This document shows, piece after piece, positions 24,006 to 32,735 of a stretch of 64,000 nucleotides of DNA (its first letter is position 1; the number at the start of each line of letters is the position of its first letter). The stretch is from CBDBND01 sp965262665. Its GTDB lineage: Bacteria; Pseudomonadota; Alphaproteobacteria; Rhodospirillales; Rhodospirillaceae. Both the position numbers and the translations under genes were made by a program. Location of the stretch: the NCBI GenBank assembly GCA_965262665.1, contig CBDHFR010000004.1, positions 1,798,001 through 1,862,000 on the forward strand. Direction: 5' to 3'. The notes beneath the pieces were generated by a model, which worked only from the letters and a program-made list of their open reading frames with translations, made no database searches and was not told where the DNA came from.

Positions 24006-24912
24006 GAGTCGGTTTCGAAAGTCATGCGGCTCGGGCCAATCTGCGGACGAGGAGCATGACGGAGGCGGCGTAGAGGAAGGCGCGGGCCGAGGCGATGGTG
24101 GCCTCGAAGTCCTTTGCCAGTCGCCGGTTGCGGTTGATCCAGGCGAAGAAGCGCTCCACGACCCAGCGGCGCGGTTGGACGGCGAAGCCGACCTGATCGG
24201 GGCTTTTGCGCACGATCTCGACGGCGATCATGGTGGCCGTGGCGACCTTCTCGCCGGCGTAGCCGCTGTCGGCAAAGACCTTCTCGATGAACGGAAACGA
24301 GCCGCGTGAGGCGCACAGCAGCGGCCCGCCACCATCGCGGTCCTGGATACTCGCCGGATGCGCCTCGAGCACGAGGCCGCGCCCGTCGGTGTCGACCAGC
24401 GCGTGGCGCTTGCGCCCCTTGATCTTCTTGCCCGCATCGTAGCCGCGGGGGCCACCAGCCTCGGTCGTCTTGACGCTCTGGCTGTCGATAATCGCGCCGC
24501 TCGGGCTGGCCTCGCGTCCGACCCGCTCGCGATCGGCCATGACCAGAAAGTGGTTGATCTTCTCAAGGAGGCCGTCGTCGCGGAACTTAGCGAACCAGCG
24601 ATAGATCGTGCCCCACGGTGGTAAATCGCTTGGCAGCAAGCGCCAAGGGCAGCCAGCCCGCATCACGTAGAAAATGCCGTTGACGATCTCTCGCATCGGC
24701 CATGACCGGGGCCGTCCCGTGCCATGAGCCGGAGGCAAATGAGGCTCGATCACAACCCACTCCGCAGCGGTCAAATCAGTCTGATAACGCAGCGCCTTGC
24801 GGCTATGCTGCTCTCGGGTGGTCGGCGTCCACATGGCGGCTCCAGATCGGTTTCAGCAACCTTCCTGGAATCACATCGACACCGGCCACTCAACCCCTTT
24901 CGAAACGGCCTC
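24006..24912 (-). mobile_element. IS5-family insertion sequence, copy 3 (907 bp, complete, inverted)
   Basis: Ends as in copies 1 and 2 but in the opposite orientation, flanked by TTA at 24003-24005 and 24913-24915. It is inserted in IS debris between IS21 fragments. Confidence 0.95.
24022..24834 (-). CDS. IS5-family DDE transposase
   Basis: 270 aa, same as the product at 859-1671 except 'HPASIQ'. All catalytic motifs ('AIIDSQSVK', 'ADSGYAGEK', 'VVERFFAWI') are intact, so this copy could supply transposase for all three elements. Confidence 0.95.
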   Translation of the reverse strand: MWTPTTREQHSRKALRYQTDLTAAEWVVIEPHLPPAHGTGRPRSWPMREIVNGIFYVMRAGCPWRLLPSDLPPWGTIYRWFAKFRDDGLLEKINHFLVMADRERVGREASPSGAIIDSQSVKTTEAGGPRGYDAGKKIKGRKRHALVDTDGRGLVLEAHPASIQDRDGGGPLLCASRGSFPFIEKVFADSGYAGEKVATATMIAVEIVRKSPDQVGFAVQPRRWVVERFFAWINRNRRLAKDFEATIASARAFLYAASVMLLVRRLARAA

Positions 24913-24917
24913 TTAGA

Positions 24918-24961
24918 CAAGGACTCGCCAGTTCCACGTCCTACCGTGAGGATCGGTGCCA
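24918..24961. repeat. 44-bp direct repeat, copy 2
   Basis: Identical to 5866-5909, here three bases from the IS5 duplication. The following 24962-25030 includes an inverted repeat AGGTGT/ACACCT and a block resembling the inverse of 23722-23756. Confidence 0.55.
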
Positions 24962-25030
24962 TCTCTAGGTGTGAACACCTGGGTGGGTTGCATCATGAGT
25001 ACCGGCGGATAGGGTAAACGGAAGGGACAG

Positions 25031-25420
25031 GTGCACGCGCCAGTGCCCTATGGTCGGTTTTGCGCGGCGCACGTTCATGGTTCCGATCCCACGGGCCCGC
25101 CCGACATTGAGGAGTTGAACGCAATGCTGCGGGAGCGGTGTAAGGCGCGCCAGCAGGTAGTGCTGCGCGACGCAGATGGCACGATCGCAGAGCGCCTGGA
25201 AAAGGACCGGGCCGCCTTCATAGACTTGCCCGCCGTTCCATTTGATGCTTGCGATCAGCGGCCCGGCAGGGTCTTGAGCCAGGCTCTGGTGCGCTACCGC
25301 AACAACGACTACTCGGTGCCGGTGGTGCTCGACAGGGCCGTGGCGGACGGCGGGGTGTCGACCTATGCGGTGGCGGCGATCCGGCTCCTGTTGCTGACCG
25401 GGTGGCCGCGGCCTTTGTGA
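25031..25420 (+). pseudogene. IS21-family IstA, C-terminal fragment
   Basis: 'DIEELNAMLRERCKARQQVV', 'TIAERLEKDRAAFIDLP' and 'VRYRNNDYSVPVV' match the segment after the integrase core in IstA. The N-terminus, the DDE core and IstB are missing. It runs into a different coding fragment at about 25420. Confidence 0.75.
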
Positions 25421-25600
25421 CCCTTTTTGTATCAGACTTCTCCGAGCGTTTTCGGAACTTGCGCTTTGGATTTCTCGAAGCGGGTTCGGAGTGGCTGCCT
25501 TACGCCTTCCGTGAAATCTCCCGTGGTGCGGAAACGGCGCGCCGCCAGGACGTCAAACTCAAAGAAACGCCCCTTGCAGGTACAAACTTCTTCATTGATG
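25421..25600 (+). pseudogene. Amidohydrolase-family (TIM-barrel metal hydrolase) fragment
   Basis: 'LFVSDFSERFRNLRFGFLEA' and 'GSEWLPYAFREI' are the conserved '..ERFP.LRVGFLEGGSEWLPY..' region of amidohydrolase-2 proteins (often decarboxylases of aromatic acids). Both ends are cut, the left by IS21 debris and the right by the IS481 copy at 25601. Confidence 0.65.
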
Positions 25601-26415
25601 TGTAGTGGTTCAGATGTGATCTGACAGTTGGCCGTTTTTCCGGCGGCCTCTGTTAGGTCAAGTTCAGTTCACGAACTTTTCCTTCCAGATTTCTTTGCCC
25701 TCGATCATGGTCTGGAACGGCGTTCTGCCGCAACACATTTTGCCCTGATGAGTGCGTTCCGTGTTGTAGTGATGTAGCCATTGATCCAGATCGTCCTGCA
25801 GCGCATCGACGCTGTCGTAGAGTCTTTTGCGGAACGCGACCTGGTAGAACTCCTGCAGCACGGTCTTGTGAAAGCGCTCGCGGATGCCGTTTGTTTGCGG
25901 TGATTTCACCTTGGTCTTGGTGTGGTCGATATCGTTGATGGCCAGGAAGAGCTGGTAGTCGTGCTTGTCCGCTCGCCCGCAGTATTCCGTACCCCTGTCG
26001 GTCATGATCCGCAGCACAGGCAGGTCGTGCTCGTCATGGAACGGCAGCACCCGGTCATTGAGCAGGTCGGCGGCGGTGATCGGCGTCTTGGTGGTGTAGA
26101 GCTTGGCCTGCGCGACCTTGGAATAGGGATCGACATAGCTCTGCTGGTAGATCCGCCCCACCCCCTCTTCAGGGTGCCGACATAGAAGGTGTCCTGTGAA
26201 CCCAGATAGCCGGGGTGGGCCGTTTCCACCTCGCCGCGGGCTTCGTCGTCGCGATTCTTCTTTTCCAAGGCCTGCACCTGGGCCTCGTATGTGGGCCTCG
26301 GTCAGAATCATGCCGTCCTCGGCGACCTTGGTCTCCAGCGCCTTCAGCCGGGCCTTGAAGTTGGCCAGGTCATGCCGCAGCCAGATCGAACGGACGCCGG
26401 AGGGCGAGACAAAGA
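25601..26415 (-). mobile_element. IS481-family element, copy 2 (truncated at the transposase 5' side)
   Basis: The end TGTAGTGGTTCAGATGTGAT at 25601 matches copy 1 at 4155. It retains more of the transposase N-terminus than copy 1 and then fuses to IS21 istA at about 26415. A short duplicated stretch (GGGCCTCGTATGTGGGCCTCG) near 26280 is absent from copy 1. Confidence 0.75.
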
Positions 26416-26611
26416 CATCCAGCCAGGCTTCCACCGTCGCCGCCGGATAGGCCACGACGAAGCATGCAGCGCTGTGGGGAAGGGTCATGACAAAGAAATG
26501 GGCTCGCAGCTTGACGCCAGCGATGATCGCATCCGACTTGCCGAAGTCCGCCTGCGCATGCCCCGGCGCATGCCCCGGCGGATGTACCAGCGGCACGAAC
26601 ATCTCCCGCAA
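25664..26611 (-). pseudogene. Chimeric IstA-IS481 transposase reading frame
   Basis: A 315-codon open frame joins two unrelated transposases. Residues 1-66 are IstA integrase-core sequence ('REMFVPLVHPPG', 'HFFVMTLPHSAACFVVAYPA'). From 'VFVSPSGVRSIWLRHDLANF' onwards it is IS481 transposase. A middle section is read out of frame ('RRRSPRRGGNGPPRLSG') before the true frame resumes at 'VGRIYQQSYVDPYSKVAQAK' with 'TDRGTEYCG'. It is not expected to be active, but a protein could be made. Confidence 0.65.
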
Positions 26612-26949
26612 ACGACGGCGCCGTTCGCGGACGTAACCCTTGACGAGGTCTGGCCGCCGGTGAAGCCATGCTCATCGCGAAGTCGCTCGAATATCCGCTT
26701 TGCCGTGTGGCGCTGCTTACGGTGAACCGTGCGGTCCGCTTCCAGAATGCGGTCAATGATATCCGTGAACGGGTCCAGCTTAGGCCGCTTCGGCGGCTCG
26801 CTGCGCCGGTATCCCGGCGGCACCGAGTGCCGCAGCATCTTCTTCACTGTATCGCGCGATAGCCCAAACCGTCTTGCTGCTTCTCGCTGGCTCAGCTCTT
26901 CCACATGGCACGCCAGTCGCACGGTTAGATAAAGGTCCACCAAGTACAT
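26416..26949 (-). pseudogene. IS21-family IstA, N-terminal part (frameshifted)
   Basis: From the ATG at 26949: 'MYLVDLYLTVRLACHVEELS', HTH 'QREAARRFGLSRDTVKKML', 'RHTAKRIFERLRDEHGF'. The frame shifts near 26645 ('FTGGQTSSR' for the expected '..DLVKGYVRERRRR') and then continues as 'REMFVPLVHPPGHAPGHAQA' into the IS481 fusion. It includes a small 'GHAP' duplication. IstB is absent. Confidence 0.8.
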
Positions 26950-26979
26950 CCTCCCACCTTCCATCCCCAAAAGGATCGA

Positions 26980-27070
26980 AGGCTACAGGTGGCAGACTTT
27001 TGCGCCGCCCGCGGCCGGGACATTCCCGCCGCTCCCGTGGACTAATTTGTCACCGCCGTTCTCAATCATC
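26980..27070. repeat. IS21-type multiple terminal repeats
   Basis: On the minus strand CGGCGGTGACAAATTAGTCC (near 27060) and GGCGGCGCAAAAGTCTGCCA (near 27010) are related spaced repeats, the usual arrangement of transposase-binding sites at an IS21 end. They mark the boundary between mobile debris and the catabolic region. Confidence 0.6.
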
Positions 27071-27125
27071 TACACGGGCGACACTTTACCTTGGTAAATA
27101 CAGAACAAAACACAAAGGAAAAATA

Positions 27126-27922
27126 ATGAAATCTCCCTCTCTCGTTCGCGCTGCGTCAATGACGATTGCTTTGCTGTTTTTGGCTGCTCCTCTCGCCGCT
27201 GATGCGGCGTCTATTCTCATTACCGGTTCCAACCGCGGCATCGGGCTCGGCCTAGCACAGCGCTATGCCGAAATGGGTTGGACGGTTTACGCCACCGCCC
27301 GCAATCCGGGGCGCGCTGACGAACTCAATGCATTGGCAGAGCAATTTGAAAATTTGACTGTCGATGAATTGGACGTCACAGACGATGAGGAAATCGCAGC
27401 CCTGGCAAAAAACTAGACGGTAAGCCGATCGATGTGCTGATCAATAACGCTGGCATGCTCGGCGATATCACCAAGCAAAATGCGCAAAACATCGACTACG
27501 ACGAAATCAAACGCATCATGGATGTAAACCTCTACGGCCCGATGAAAATGACCAAAGCGTTCCTTCCTCATGTCAAAGCCAGCGATCAAAAGAAGATTCT
27601 GACCATGACCTCCGGCCTGGGATCCATGACTTTGACGCAAAGGCTGGGTCGGTTTTACGGCTACCGCATGTCCAAGGCTGCCGTGAACATGGCCATGTGC
27701 GCCATGCATGCTGATTTGAAGGGTGAAGAGGAAGGATTGGTTATCGGCCTCATTGCTCCCGGTCAGGTTCAAACGGAACTTCTCTTTGCTTCAGGTTTCC
27801 GTGGCCCCGGTTCGATCACCGTAGAAGAAAGTATCAACGGACTGGTCGGTATCATCGATAGTGTGAATGCAGAAAATGTCGGTCTTCCGGTGAATTACAA
27901 CGGCCGGGAGATTCCCTGGTAA
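27126..27922 (+). pseudogene. Exported short-chain dehydrogenase/reductase (single frameshift)
   Basis: Begins with a signal peptide ('SMTIALLFLAAPLAADA'), then the NAD(P)-binding 'LITGSNRGIGLGLAQRYAEM', 'DVTDDEE', 'VLINNAGMLG', catalytic Ser in 'MTSGLGSM' and 'YRMSK' (YxxxK). One A seems to be missing in an A-run at 27409-27414 (GCAAAAAAC): the first frame stops at 27416 and the correct frame resumes as 'GKPIDVLINNAG'. The break is probably a sequencing error. It is close kin to the next gene (both end 'EIPW'), so this is a tandem duplication. An SDR with a signal peptide is unusual. Confidence 0.8.
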
Positions 27923-27941
27923 GCACCAAAATCAACGGAAG

Positions 27942-28727
27942 TTGAGTCATGCGACACCTCTTCACATCATTTGGTTTTTAATTCTCGCTCTTGCCACTTC
28001 GGTCCAGGCCGCAACTGTATTGGTCACTGGTGCCAACCGGGGCATTGGCTTGGAGTTCGCTCGGCAGTATGCCGAGAAGGGTTGGGACGTCATCGCCACC
28101 CACCGGCGGAGCGATGTCCCGGACTCTCCTGCATCTCTACAAAAGGAATATTCCGGTTTGGTGCGCGTTGAGACTCTCGATGTCACCGACCACGCCGGAA
28201 TCGATGCGTTGGCAACAAAGCTCGCCGGCACAGCGATCGATCTCATCGTCAACAATGCGGGCATTTCCGGCGGTGGATCGGCAACGCAACAGTTCGGCCG
28301 TCTGGATTACTCCGCTTTTCAAGAGGTCATGGATATCAACGTCGTCGGACCGCTGAAAATCGCAGAAGCCTTTTTGGAGCATGTGGCGGCCAGCGATCAA
28401 AAATTGATTTTCACGGTAACGTCTGGTCAAGGGTCCATCGAAACAGTGCGAGGATCTACACTCTTCTATTACCGTTCATCCAAATCCGCCGTGAACATGG
28501 TCATGCGCAACTTAGCGATCCATCCAAAAATCAAAGAGCGTGGCATTCTGGTGGGTCTGATTGCTCCTGGCGCCACCGATACGGATTTTATGATTGAAGC
28601 ACGCGGCCGTATTCCCTTAGGGCCCGTAGACGAACGCGTCGCCGGCATGATTGAGCAAATCGAGCAGTATCCGAGAGACGGCACAACACCATCCATGGAA
28701 TGGGACGGTTACGAGATTCCGTGGTGA
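27942..28727 (+). CDS. Exported short-chain dehydrogenase/reductase
   Basis: 261 aa from a TTG start at 27942. The N-terminus 'IIWFLILALATSVQAA' is a signal peptide. It has the Rossmann motif 'VLVTGANRGIGLEFARQYAE', 'DLIVNNAGISGG', Ser in 'FTVTSGQGSIE' and 'YRSSK' (YxxxK). It is intact, unlike its upstream paralogue 20 bp away. SDRs act on alcohols or carbonyls with NAD(P)H; export would require a periplasmic cofactor source, so the location prediction is worth testing. Confidence 0.85.
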   Translation: MSHATPLHIIWFLILALATSVQAATVLVTGANRGIGLEFARQYAEKGWDVIATHRRSDVPDSPASLQKEYSGLVRVETLDVTDHAGIDALATKLAGTAIDLIVNNAGISGGGSATQQFGRLDYSAFQEVMDINVVGPLKIAEAFLEHVAASDQKLIFTVTSGQGSIETVRGSTLFYYRSSKSAVNMVMRNLAIHPKIKERGILVGLIAPGATDTDFMIEARGRIPLGPVDERVAGMIEQIEQYPRDGTTPSMEWDGYEIPW

Positions 28728-28752
28728 ACTGAAGCTACGAGCGTGGCCGTAT

Positions 28753-29316
28753 TTACTCCTCTTGAAAAACGCTGTTGAGAATCCTCAACACGTGGCTTTG
28801 GGCAAAATGGTCAAGCTCGACGCCGCAGGCAGCGAAATAGACGTTTAAATTGTTTTGGGCGTCGTCCTTTTGAGTGGCGGCATCGGACACACCGGTGTCG
28901 ATGTCTCCAGTACTCACTAACCCATAAAGCCCGAGAATTTGCAGCGCTTCCAGATCCAGCTCATTGGCTTTAATGCGCTCCCGCAGAGCCGTCGCAGATT
29001 TTCTGCTTGGGCCAATGAGATCGGGACCCTCAATTACATCTTTTAGATTTTCCCGGACCTTGCGGATGGGTTCGACCAGATTCTGCTGCCAATCACGGGA
29101 TAACTTAAGGGCGCCAGCCAAATGTTGGGCTAGGTCATTGCCGTCCGACCCCCGATAAGCCAGCCATACGCAAAACAACACCATGTTGACGTCGGCACCG
29201 ACGCGCTCCTGTAAGGAAAGCAAAGCCCTTTCAACACCCTGTTGGCTATAAGCTTTGGTCGAGAACTCCCAAAAGGGATTGCCTTGGGCAATGTCTGATC
29301 CGTTCCCCTCGCTCAT
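28753..29316 (-). CDS. TIGR02444-family protein
   Basis: 187 aa. 'NPFWEFSTKAYSQQGVERAL', 'LSLQERVGADVNMVLFCVWL' and 'LVEPIRKVRENLK' fit the TIGR02444 (DUF2390) family of proteobacterial proteins of unknown function. No membrane segment. Its start overlaps the ubiX stop by 4 bp (ATGA), so the two are cotranslated. It converges with the SDR gene at 28727. Confidence 0.85.
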   Translation of the reverse strand: MSEGNGSDIAQGNPFWEFSTKAYSQQGVERALLSLQERVGADVNMVLFCVWLAYRGSDGNDLAQHLAGALKLSRDWQQNLVEPIRKVRENLKDVIEGPDLIGPSRKSATALRERIKANELDLEALQILGLYGLVSTGDIDTGVSDAATQKDDAQNNLNVYFAACGVELDHFAQSHVLRILNSVFQEE

Positions 29317-29939
29317 GCTTTTTTGACTTCCTTTTTTTGCCGTTGCTTGCGGCTCGCTTTACCTGAGCCCCCGGGCTCTCCCCAACGTTTCACCAATCCC
29401 GCATCCAGCCCGAACATGTCCAATACGCGCCCAATGGTATGGTTCACCATATCGTCAATCGACTTGGGATTAGAATAAAAAGCGGGGACGGGCGGCGCAA
29501 CAATTGCGCCGATTTCAGACAGGTGGGTCAAGGTTCTCAGATGACCTGTATGCAGCGGGCTTTCCCGCACCATCAAAACCAGCCGTCGGCGTTCCTTCAA
29601 GATCACGTCTGCAGCTCTGGTGAGAAGGGTTGACGTCACACCGGTGGCAATTTCCGATGCGGACCGGATCGAACAGGGCGCGATCACCATGCCTTCGGTA
29701 TGAAAAGATCCGGAGGATATGGCGGCGGCGATATCTCCATTGGGATACACCGTATCGGCTAACGCCTTGATATCAGCAACTTTCATGGTGGTTTCATAGG
29801 CCAATGTCACTTCGGCCGATTTGGACATCACCAGATGCGTTTCCAACGGCAGTTCACACAGCACCTCCAGCATTCGGATGCCGTAGATGATCCCCGAGGC
29901 GCCGCTGATACCAACGATGAGCCTTTTCTTCTGCGTCAT
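29313..29939 (-). CDS. ubiX: UbiX-type flavin prenyltransferase
   Basis: 208 aa. 'RLIVGISGASGIIYGIRMLE' is the FMN-binding start. 'GSFHTEGMVIAPCSIRSASE', 'RRRLVLMVRESPLHTGHLRT' and 'GAIVAPPVPAFYSNP' are the conserved core. It attaches a dimethylallyl group to FMN, making prenyl-FMN, the cofactor of UbiD-type decarboxylases. A UbiD homologue lies divergently at 30281/30344, a functional pair. The Lys-rich C-terminal tail ('KASRKQRQKKEVKKA') is atypical. Confidence 0.93.
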   Translation of the reverse strand: MTQKKRLIVGISGASGIIYGIRMLEVLCELPLETHLVMSKSAEVTLAYETTMKVADIKALADTVYPNGDIAAAISSGSFHTEGMVIAPCSIRSASEIATGVTSTLLTRAADVILKERRRLVLMVRESPLHTGHLRTLTHLSEIGAIVAPPVPAFYSNPKSIDDMVNHTIGRVLDMFGLDAGLVKRWGEPGGSGKASRKQRQKKEVKKA

Positions 29940-30280
29940 GAACGATCCGTCCTCATGCCTCAGGGCAACTCAATCCAATGCCCGGTGAGGTTTTTGAACC
30001 ACAATTGAAGGAAGCACAATCTCCCCAACATAGAGAGAACAGGGATCGATGGGTCTTCTCGCAGCAAAGATTGGTTTGAGCGAAAGGCTAGAGTCTTCAA
30101 TTTTTCTGGCTTAGTGCTGCGCGTTCTAAATCGGAAATTCTCTAAGTCATTGTTTAATATAGAGATTTACTCCCCATGACCGTGTTTAACTTGATTGCTT
30201 GGTGCGGATGGGAATCCAAAAAATTGCTTGAGTATAAAGGTATACTTTTATATCTTTAGGTCAGAAACAGGGGACACACT
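29940..30280. promoter_or_regulatory. Divergent control region between ubiX and the ubiD operon
   Basis: 341 bases without a gene. An inverted repeat AGTATA-AAGG-TATACT at 30231-30246 lies about 35 bases before the likely ubiD start. It could be an operator, for instance for the GntR regulator at 35765. No certain promoter boxes could be assigned. Confidence 0.4.
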
Positions 30281-30343
30281 ATTCTCGATCTCAGAACCTT
30301 TCTCGATGCGGAATCACCGTCGGTCTTCCGGCCGGACGAGCCC

Positions 30344-31696
30344 TTGTCCGTTGTTCATGACATCGCCGCCCTGCAATACACCTTAGAAAAAGCGGACCGA
30401 CGCCCCATCGTCGTTGTCGACCAACCCCGTCTTGGGGATGGATCCATCAGCGATATGCCGGTGGTCACCAATCTGACCGGCAGCCGCGCGGTTGTCGCCC
30501 GCGCCTTGGGTATCAACGACCACCGGACAGCGGCGCCTATCTATGCGCAACGGACGGGCAGTCATATCGCGCCGCAGACCATCAACGGCGGCAGAGCGCC
30601 GGTGCAGGAGATCGTCATGGAAGGCGACGAGGTCGATCTCACCCGCCTCCCCGCCTTGACCCAACACGTTACCGATCCCGGCCCTTACCTGACCGCAGCT
30701 CACGCCACCACCTACGACCCCGATACGAAAACAGACAACACGGCCATCCAACGTTGCTGGATCAAATCCAAGACACACATGTCGTACTTCCCCTACCCGG
30801 CATCCCACAACGCCCGCAACCTGCGCAAGTTCTGGGGCCGGGGGGAGGATTGCCCCGTGGTTTTCTGGATCGGCCATCACCCTGCGGTGCTGATGGGTAC
30901 CCAAGCTAAATTGTCCTATCCCGAAAGTCATTGGGGCGCGTGCGGTGGTCTCCTTGGTGAACCCCTCCGCGTCACGCCGAGCCGGACGTTCGGCGACGCC
31001 ATCATGGTGCCCGCCGATGCGGAAATCGTTATAGAAGGCACTGCACCTAAAGATGTGTTGGAAGCGGATGGTCCTTTCGGCGAATACACCGGCTATTCGG
31101 GACCGCAAGTGGCCGCGCCGGTGATCGACGTTACCTGCGTCACCATGCGCAAAAACGCCCTCTACCACGATTACGGTTCGGGCCTGACTGACATGCTGGT
31201 CCCCGACAACATGGCCATGGAAGGCAAGGTCTTCGGCCTGTGCAAACAGGTGGCACCGAGCGTGGTCAATGTGCATGTACCAGCACAGGGCCGCCGGTTC
31301 CACGGCTATATCCAAGTAGAAAATCCAGGGCCAGGCGAAGTGCGCGACGCCCTGGTGGCGGCGCTGTCCTATAGGCGCTTGAAGCTCGTCATTGCCGTCG
31401 ATCATGACATCAACTTGTTCGATGACTCGGAGATGCTGTTCGCGTTGGCCACCCGCGTGCAATGGAGCCGTGACAGTTTCACCATCGACGGCCTATCCGG
31501 TTCACTGCTGGATCCGTCCACCTCCGCCGGTTCGAAAACCCTGTCTAAAATGGCAATCGATGCCAGCATGCCGTTGCCCGGCCGTCCCGGTGCGCCGCCG
31601 CCCATACCGCCGCGCTCCACAGTTCCGGCGGACGCCCTCGAACGGGCCGAAAAACTTCTGTTAGGAGCGGACATGAAAGAGTGGCCGACTCTATGA
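30344..31696 (+). CDS. ubiD: UbiD-family prenyl-FMN-dependent decarboxylase
   Basis: At least 450 aa. 'PVVTNLTGSRAVVARALGIN', 'PALTQHVTDPGPYLTAA', 'EADGPFGEYTGYSG' and 'GLTDMLVPDNMAMEGKVFGL' are UbiD core sequences. It should (de)carboxylate an aromatic or unsaturated acid. The TTG at 30344 is the first ordinary start, but coding similarity extends upstream ('LDLRTFLDAESPSVFRPDEP') to 30281, where only ATT is available, seven bases after AGGGG. So either AUU is used or the start codon was lost. Its stop overlaps the next gene (ATGA). Confidence 0.92.
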   Translation: MSVVHDIAALQYTLEKADRRPIVVVDQPRLGDGSISDMPVVTNLTGSRAVVARALGINDHRTAAPIYAQRTGSHIAPQTINGGRAPVQEIVMEGDEVDLTRLPALTQHVTDPGPYLTAAHATTYDPDTKTDNTAIQRCWIKSKTHMSYFPYPASHNARNLRKFWGRGEDCPVVFWIGHHPAVLMGTQAKLSYPESHWGACGGLLGEPLRVTPSRTFGDAIMVPADAEIVIEGTAPKDVLEADGPFGEYTGYSGPQVAAPVIDVTCVTMRKNALYHDYGSGLTDMLVPDNMAMEGKVFGLCKQVAPSVVNVHVPAQGRRFHGYIQVENPGPGEVRDALVAALSYRRLKLVIAVDHDINLFDDSEMLFALATRVQWSRDSFTIDGLSGSLLDPSTSAGSKTLSKMAIDASMPLPGRPGAPPPIPPRSTVPADALERAEKLLLGADMKEWPTL

Positions 31697-31896
31697 CGAA
31701 CAATAGAGAAACTGTGCGCTTGGGCGCCTCTTGGGAAAAGACGGGCAATACGTCGTGGAGCCAATGCCCGAAATGCAACGACTGGTTTCATGTGGGACCG
31801 GGATTGTTGGACCGGCCGGATGTGAAAATGCACTGCCCAGCCTGTCATCACGAATTTACCCAAGCCGACGCCAAGCGTCTGGTGACGTCGGGATAA
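31693..31896 (+). CDS. Small zinc-ribbon protein
   Basis: 67 aa. Two Cys pairs, 'QCPKCNDWF' and 'HCPACHHEF', form a zinc ribbon. It overlaps the ubiD stop by 4 bp, so it is translated with the decarboxylase. Some UbiD-type phenolic-acid decarboxylases have a third small subunit (BsdD/VdcD) of similar size, and this may be the analogue, but it is not clearly homologous. Confidence 0.7.
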   Translation: MTNNRETVRLGASWEKTGNTSWSQCPKCNDWFHVGPGLLDRPDVKMHCPACHHEFTQADAKRLVTSG

Positions 31897-31924
31897 TCCT
31901 ATAGACGCAACCGCCCTTCCTGCT

Positions 31925-32704
31925 ATGGACTTCTCCCGCCTCGGACCAGTGCCGCAGACACGCCTGGCTGTTGTCGGCGGTTGCGGCGGCATTGGCCGGG
32001 CTTTGGTTCAAGCGGGATTAGATTTAGATCTTTCCGTTGCCGTGTTGGATCTGCCGAACTCGTTGACCAGTCATCCACCGCCAAACGTATGTTTATCTAT
32101 CGCCCTCGACGCGACAGACGAAACGTCGGTCAATGATGCGTTTGCTGCGATCGACCAAGCCTGGGGCGGTCTGGATGTCATGGTTAATCTTTGTGGTTTT
32201 GCTAATGACTTCACGCCGCTTGCCGAAACGGATTTGGACACCTGGACCGATATTACTGACGGTAATTTGCGCTCGGCATTTTTATGCGCGCGGGCAGCGG
32301 TACCACTGCTGCTCAAGGCCACTAATGGTGGGTCCTTGGTCAACACGGCGTCCGGCTTGGCTTACAAAGGGATGCCCGGTACATCGCCTTATGGCGCGGC
32401 CAAAGCCGGTGTGATCGCCCTGTCTAAGAGCCTCGCCCAGGAATGCGCGCCGGATATCCGTGTCAACGTGATCGCACCGGGTGCAGTCGATACCGCTTTT
32501 TTGCGCGGCGGCACCGGTCGGGGCGGAGAAGAGGCCGGCCGGGATGCCAACATCGATCTCGATCATTACGCCAGCATCACGCCGCTCAATAGACTGGCGG
32601 TGGTGGACGATGTGGTCGGGCCGATACTGTTTTTGTCCGGAGATGCCGCCCGCTTCATCAACGGACAAGTGATTCACATAAACGGCGGCGGCTATATGCC
32701 GTAG
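31925..32704 (+). CDS. Short-chain dehydrogenase/reductase (FabG-like)
   Basis: 259 aa, cytoplasmic. 'LAVVGGCGGIGRALVQAGLD' is a slightly atypical cofactor motif. 'MVNLCGFAND' replaces the usual NNAG, 'VNTASGLAYKG' holds the Ser, and 'YGAAK' is YxxxK. 'INGQVIHINGGGYMP' is the typical C-terminus. Part of the ubiD operon; it probably oxidises a hydroxy intermediate. Confidence 0.88.
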   Translation: MDFSRLGPVPQTRLAVVGGCGGIGRALVQAGLDLDLSVAVLDLPNSLTSHPPPNVCLSIALDATDETSVNDAFAAIDQAWGGLDVMVNLCGFANDFTPLAETDLDTWTDITDGNLRSAFLCARAAVPLLLKATNGGSLVNTASGLAYKGMPGTSPYGAAKAGVIALSKSLAQECAPDIRVNVIAPGAVDTAFLRGGTGRGGEEAGRDANIDLDHYASITPLNRLAVVDDVVGPILFLSGDAARFINGQVIHINGGGYMP

Positions 32705-32735
32705 CTAAAAAACAAGGGAAATCAGGGAGCACACA

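Noticed and set aside
24022..24834. Three IS5 copies as ends of a composite transposon carrying the casposon
   Set aside because: Each copy has its own TAA duplication, which indicates independent insertions rather than movement of the intervening DNA.
30383..31462. 359-codon minus-strand frame inside ubiD
   Set aside because: The plus-strand UbiD motifs are unambiguous; the reverse frame is a shadow.
29313..31696. UbiX and UbiD as one operon
   Set aside because: They are on opposite strands with 341 bp between them, so they are divergent units that may be co-regulated.
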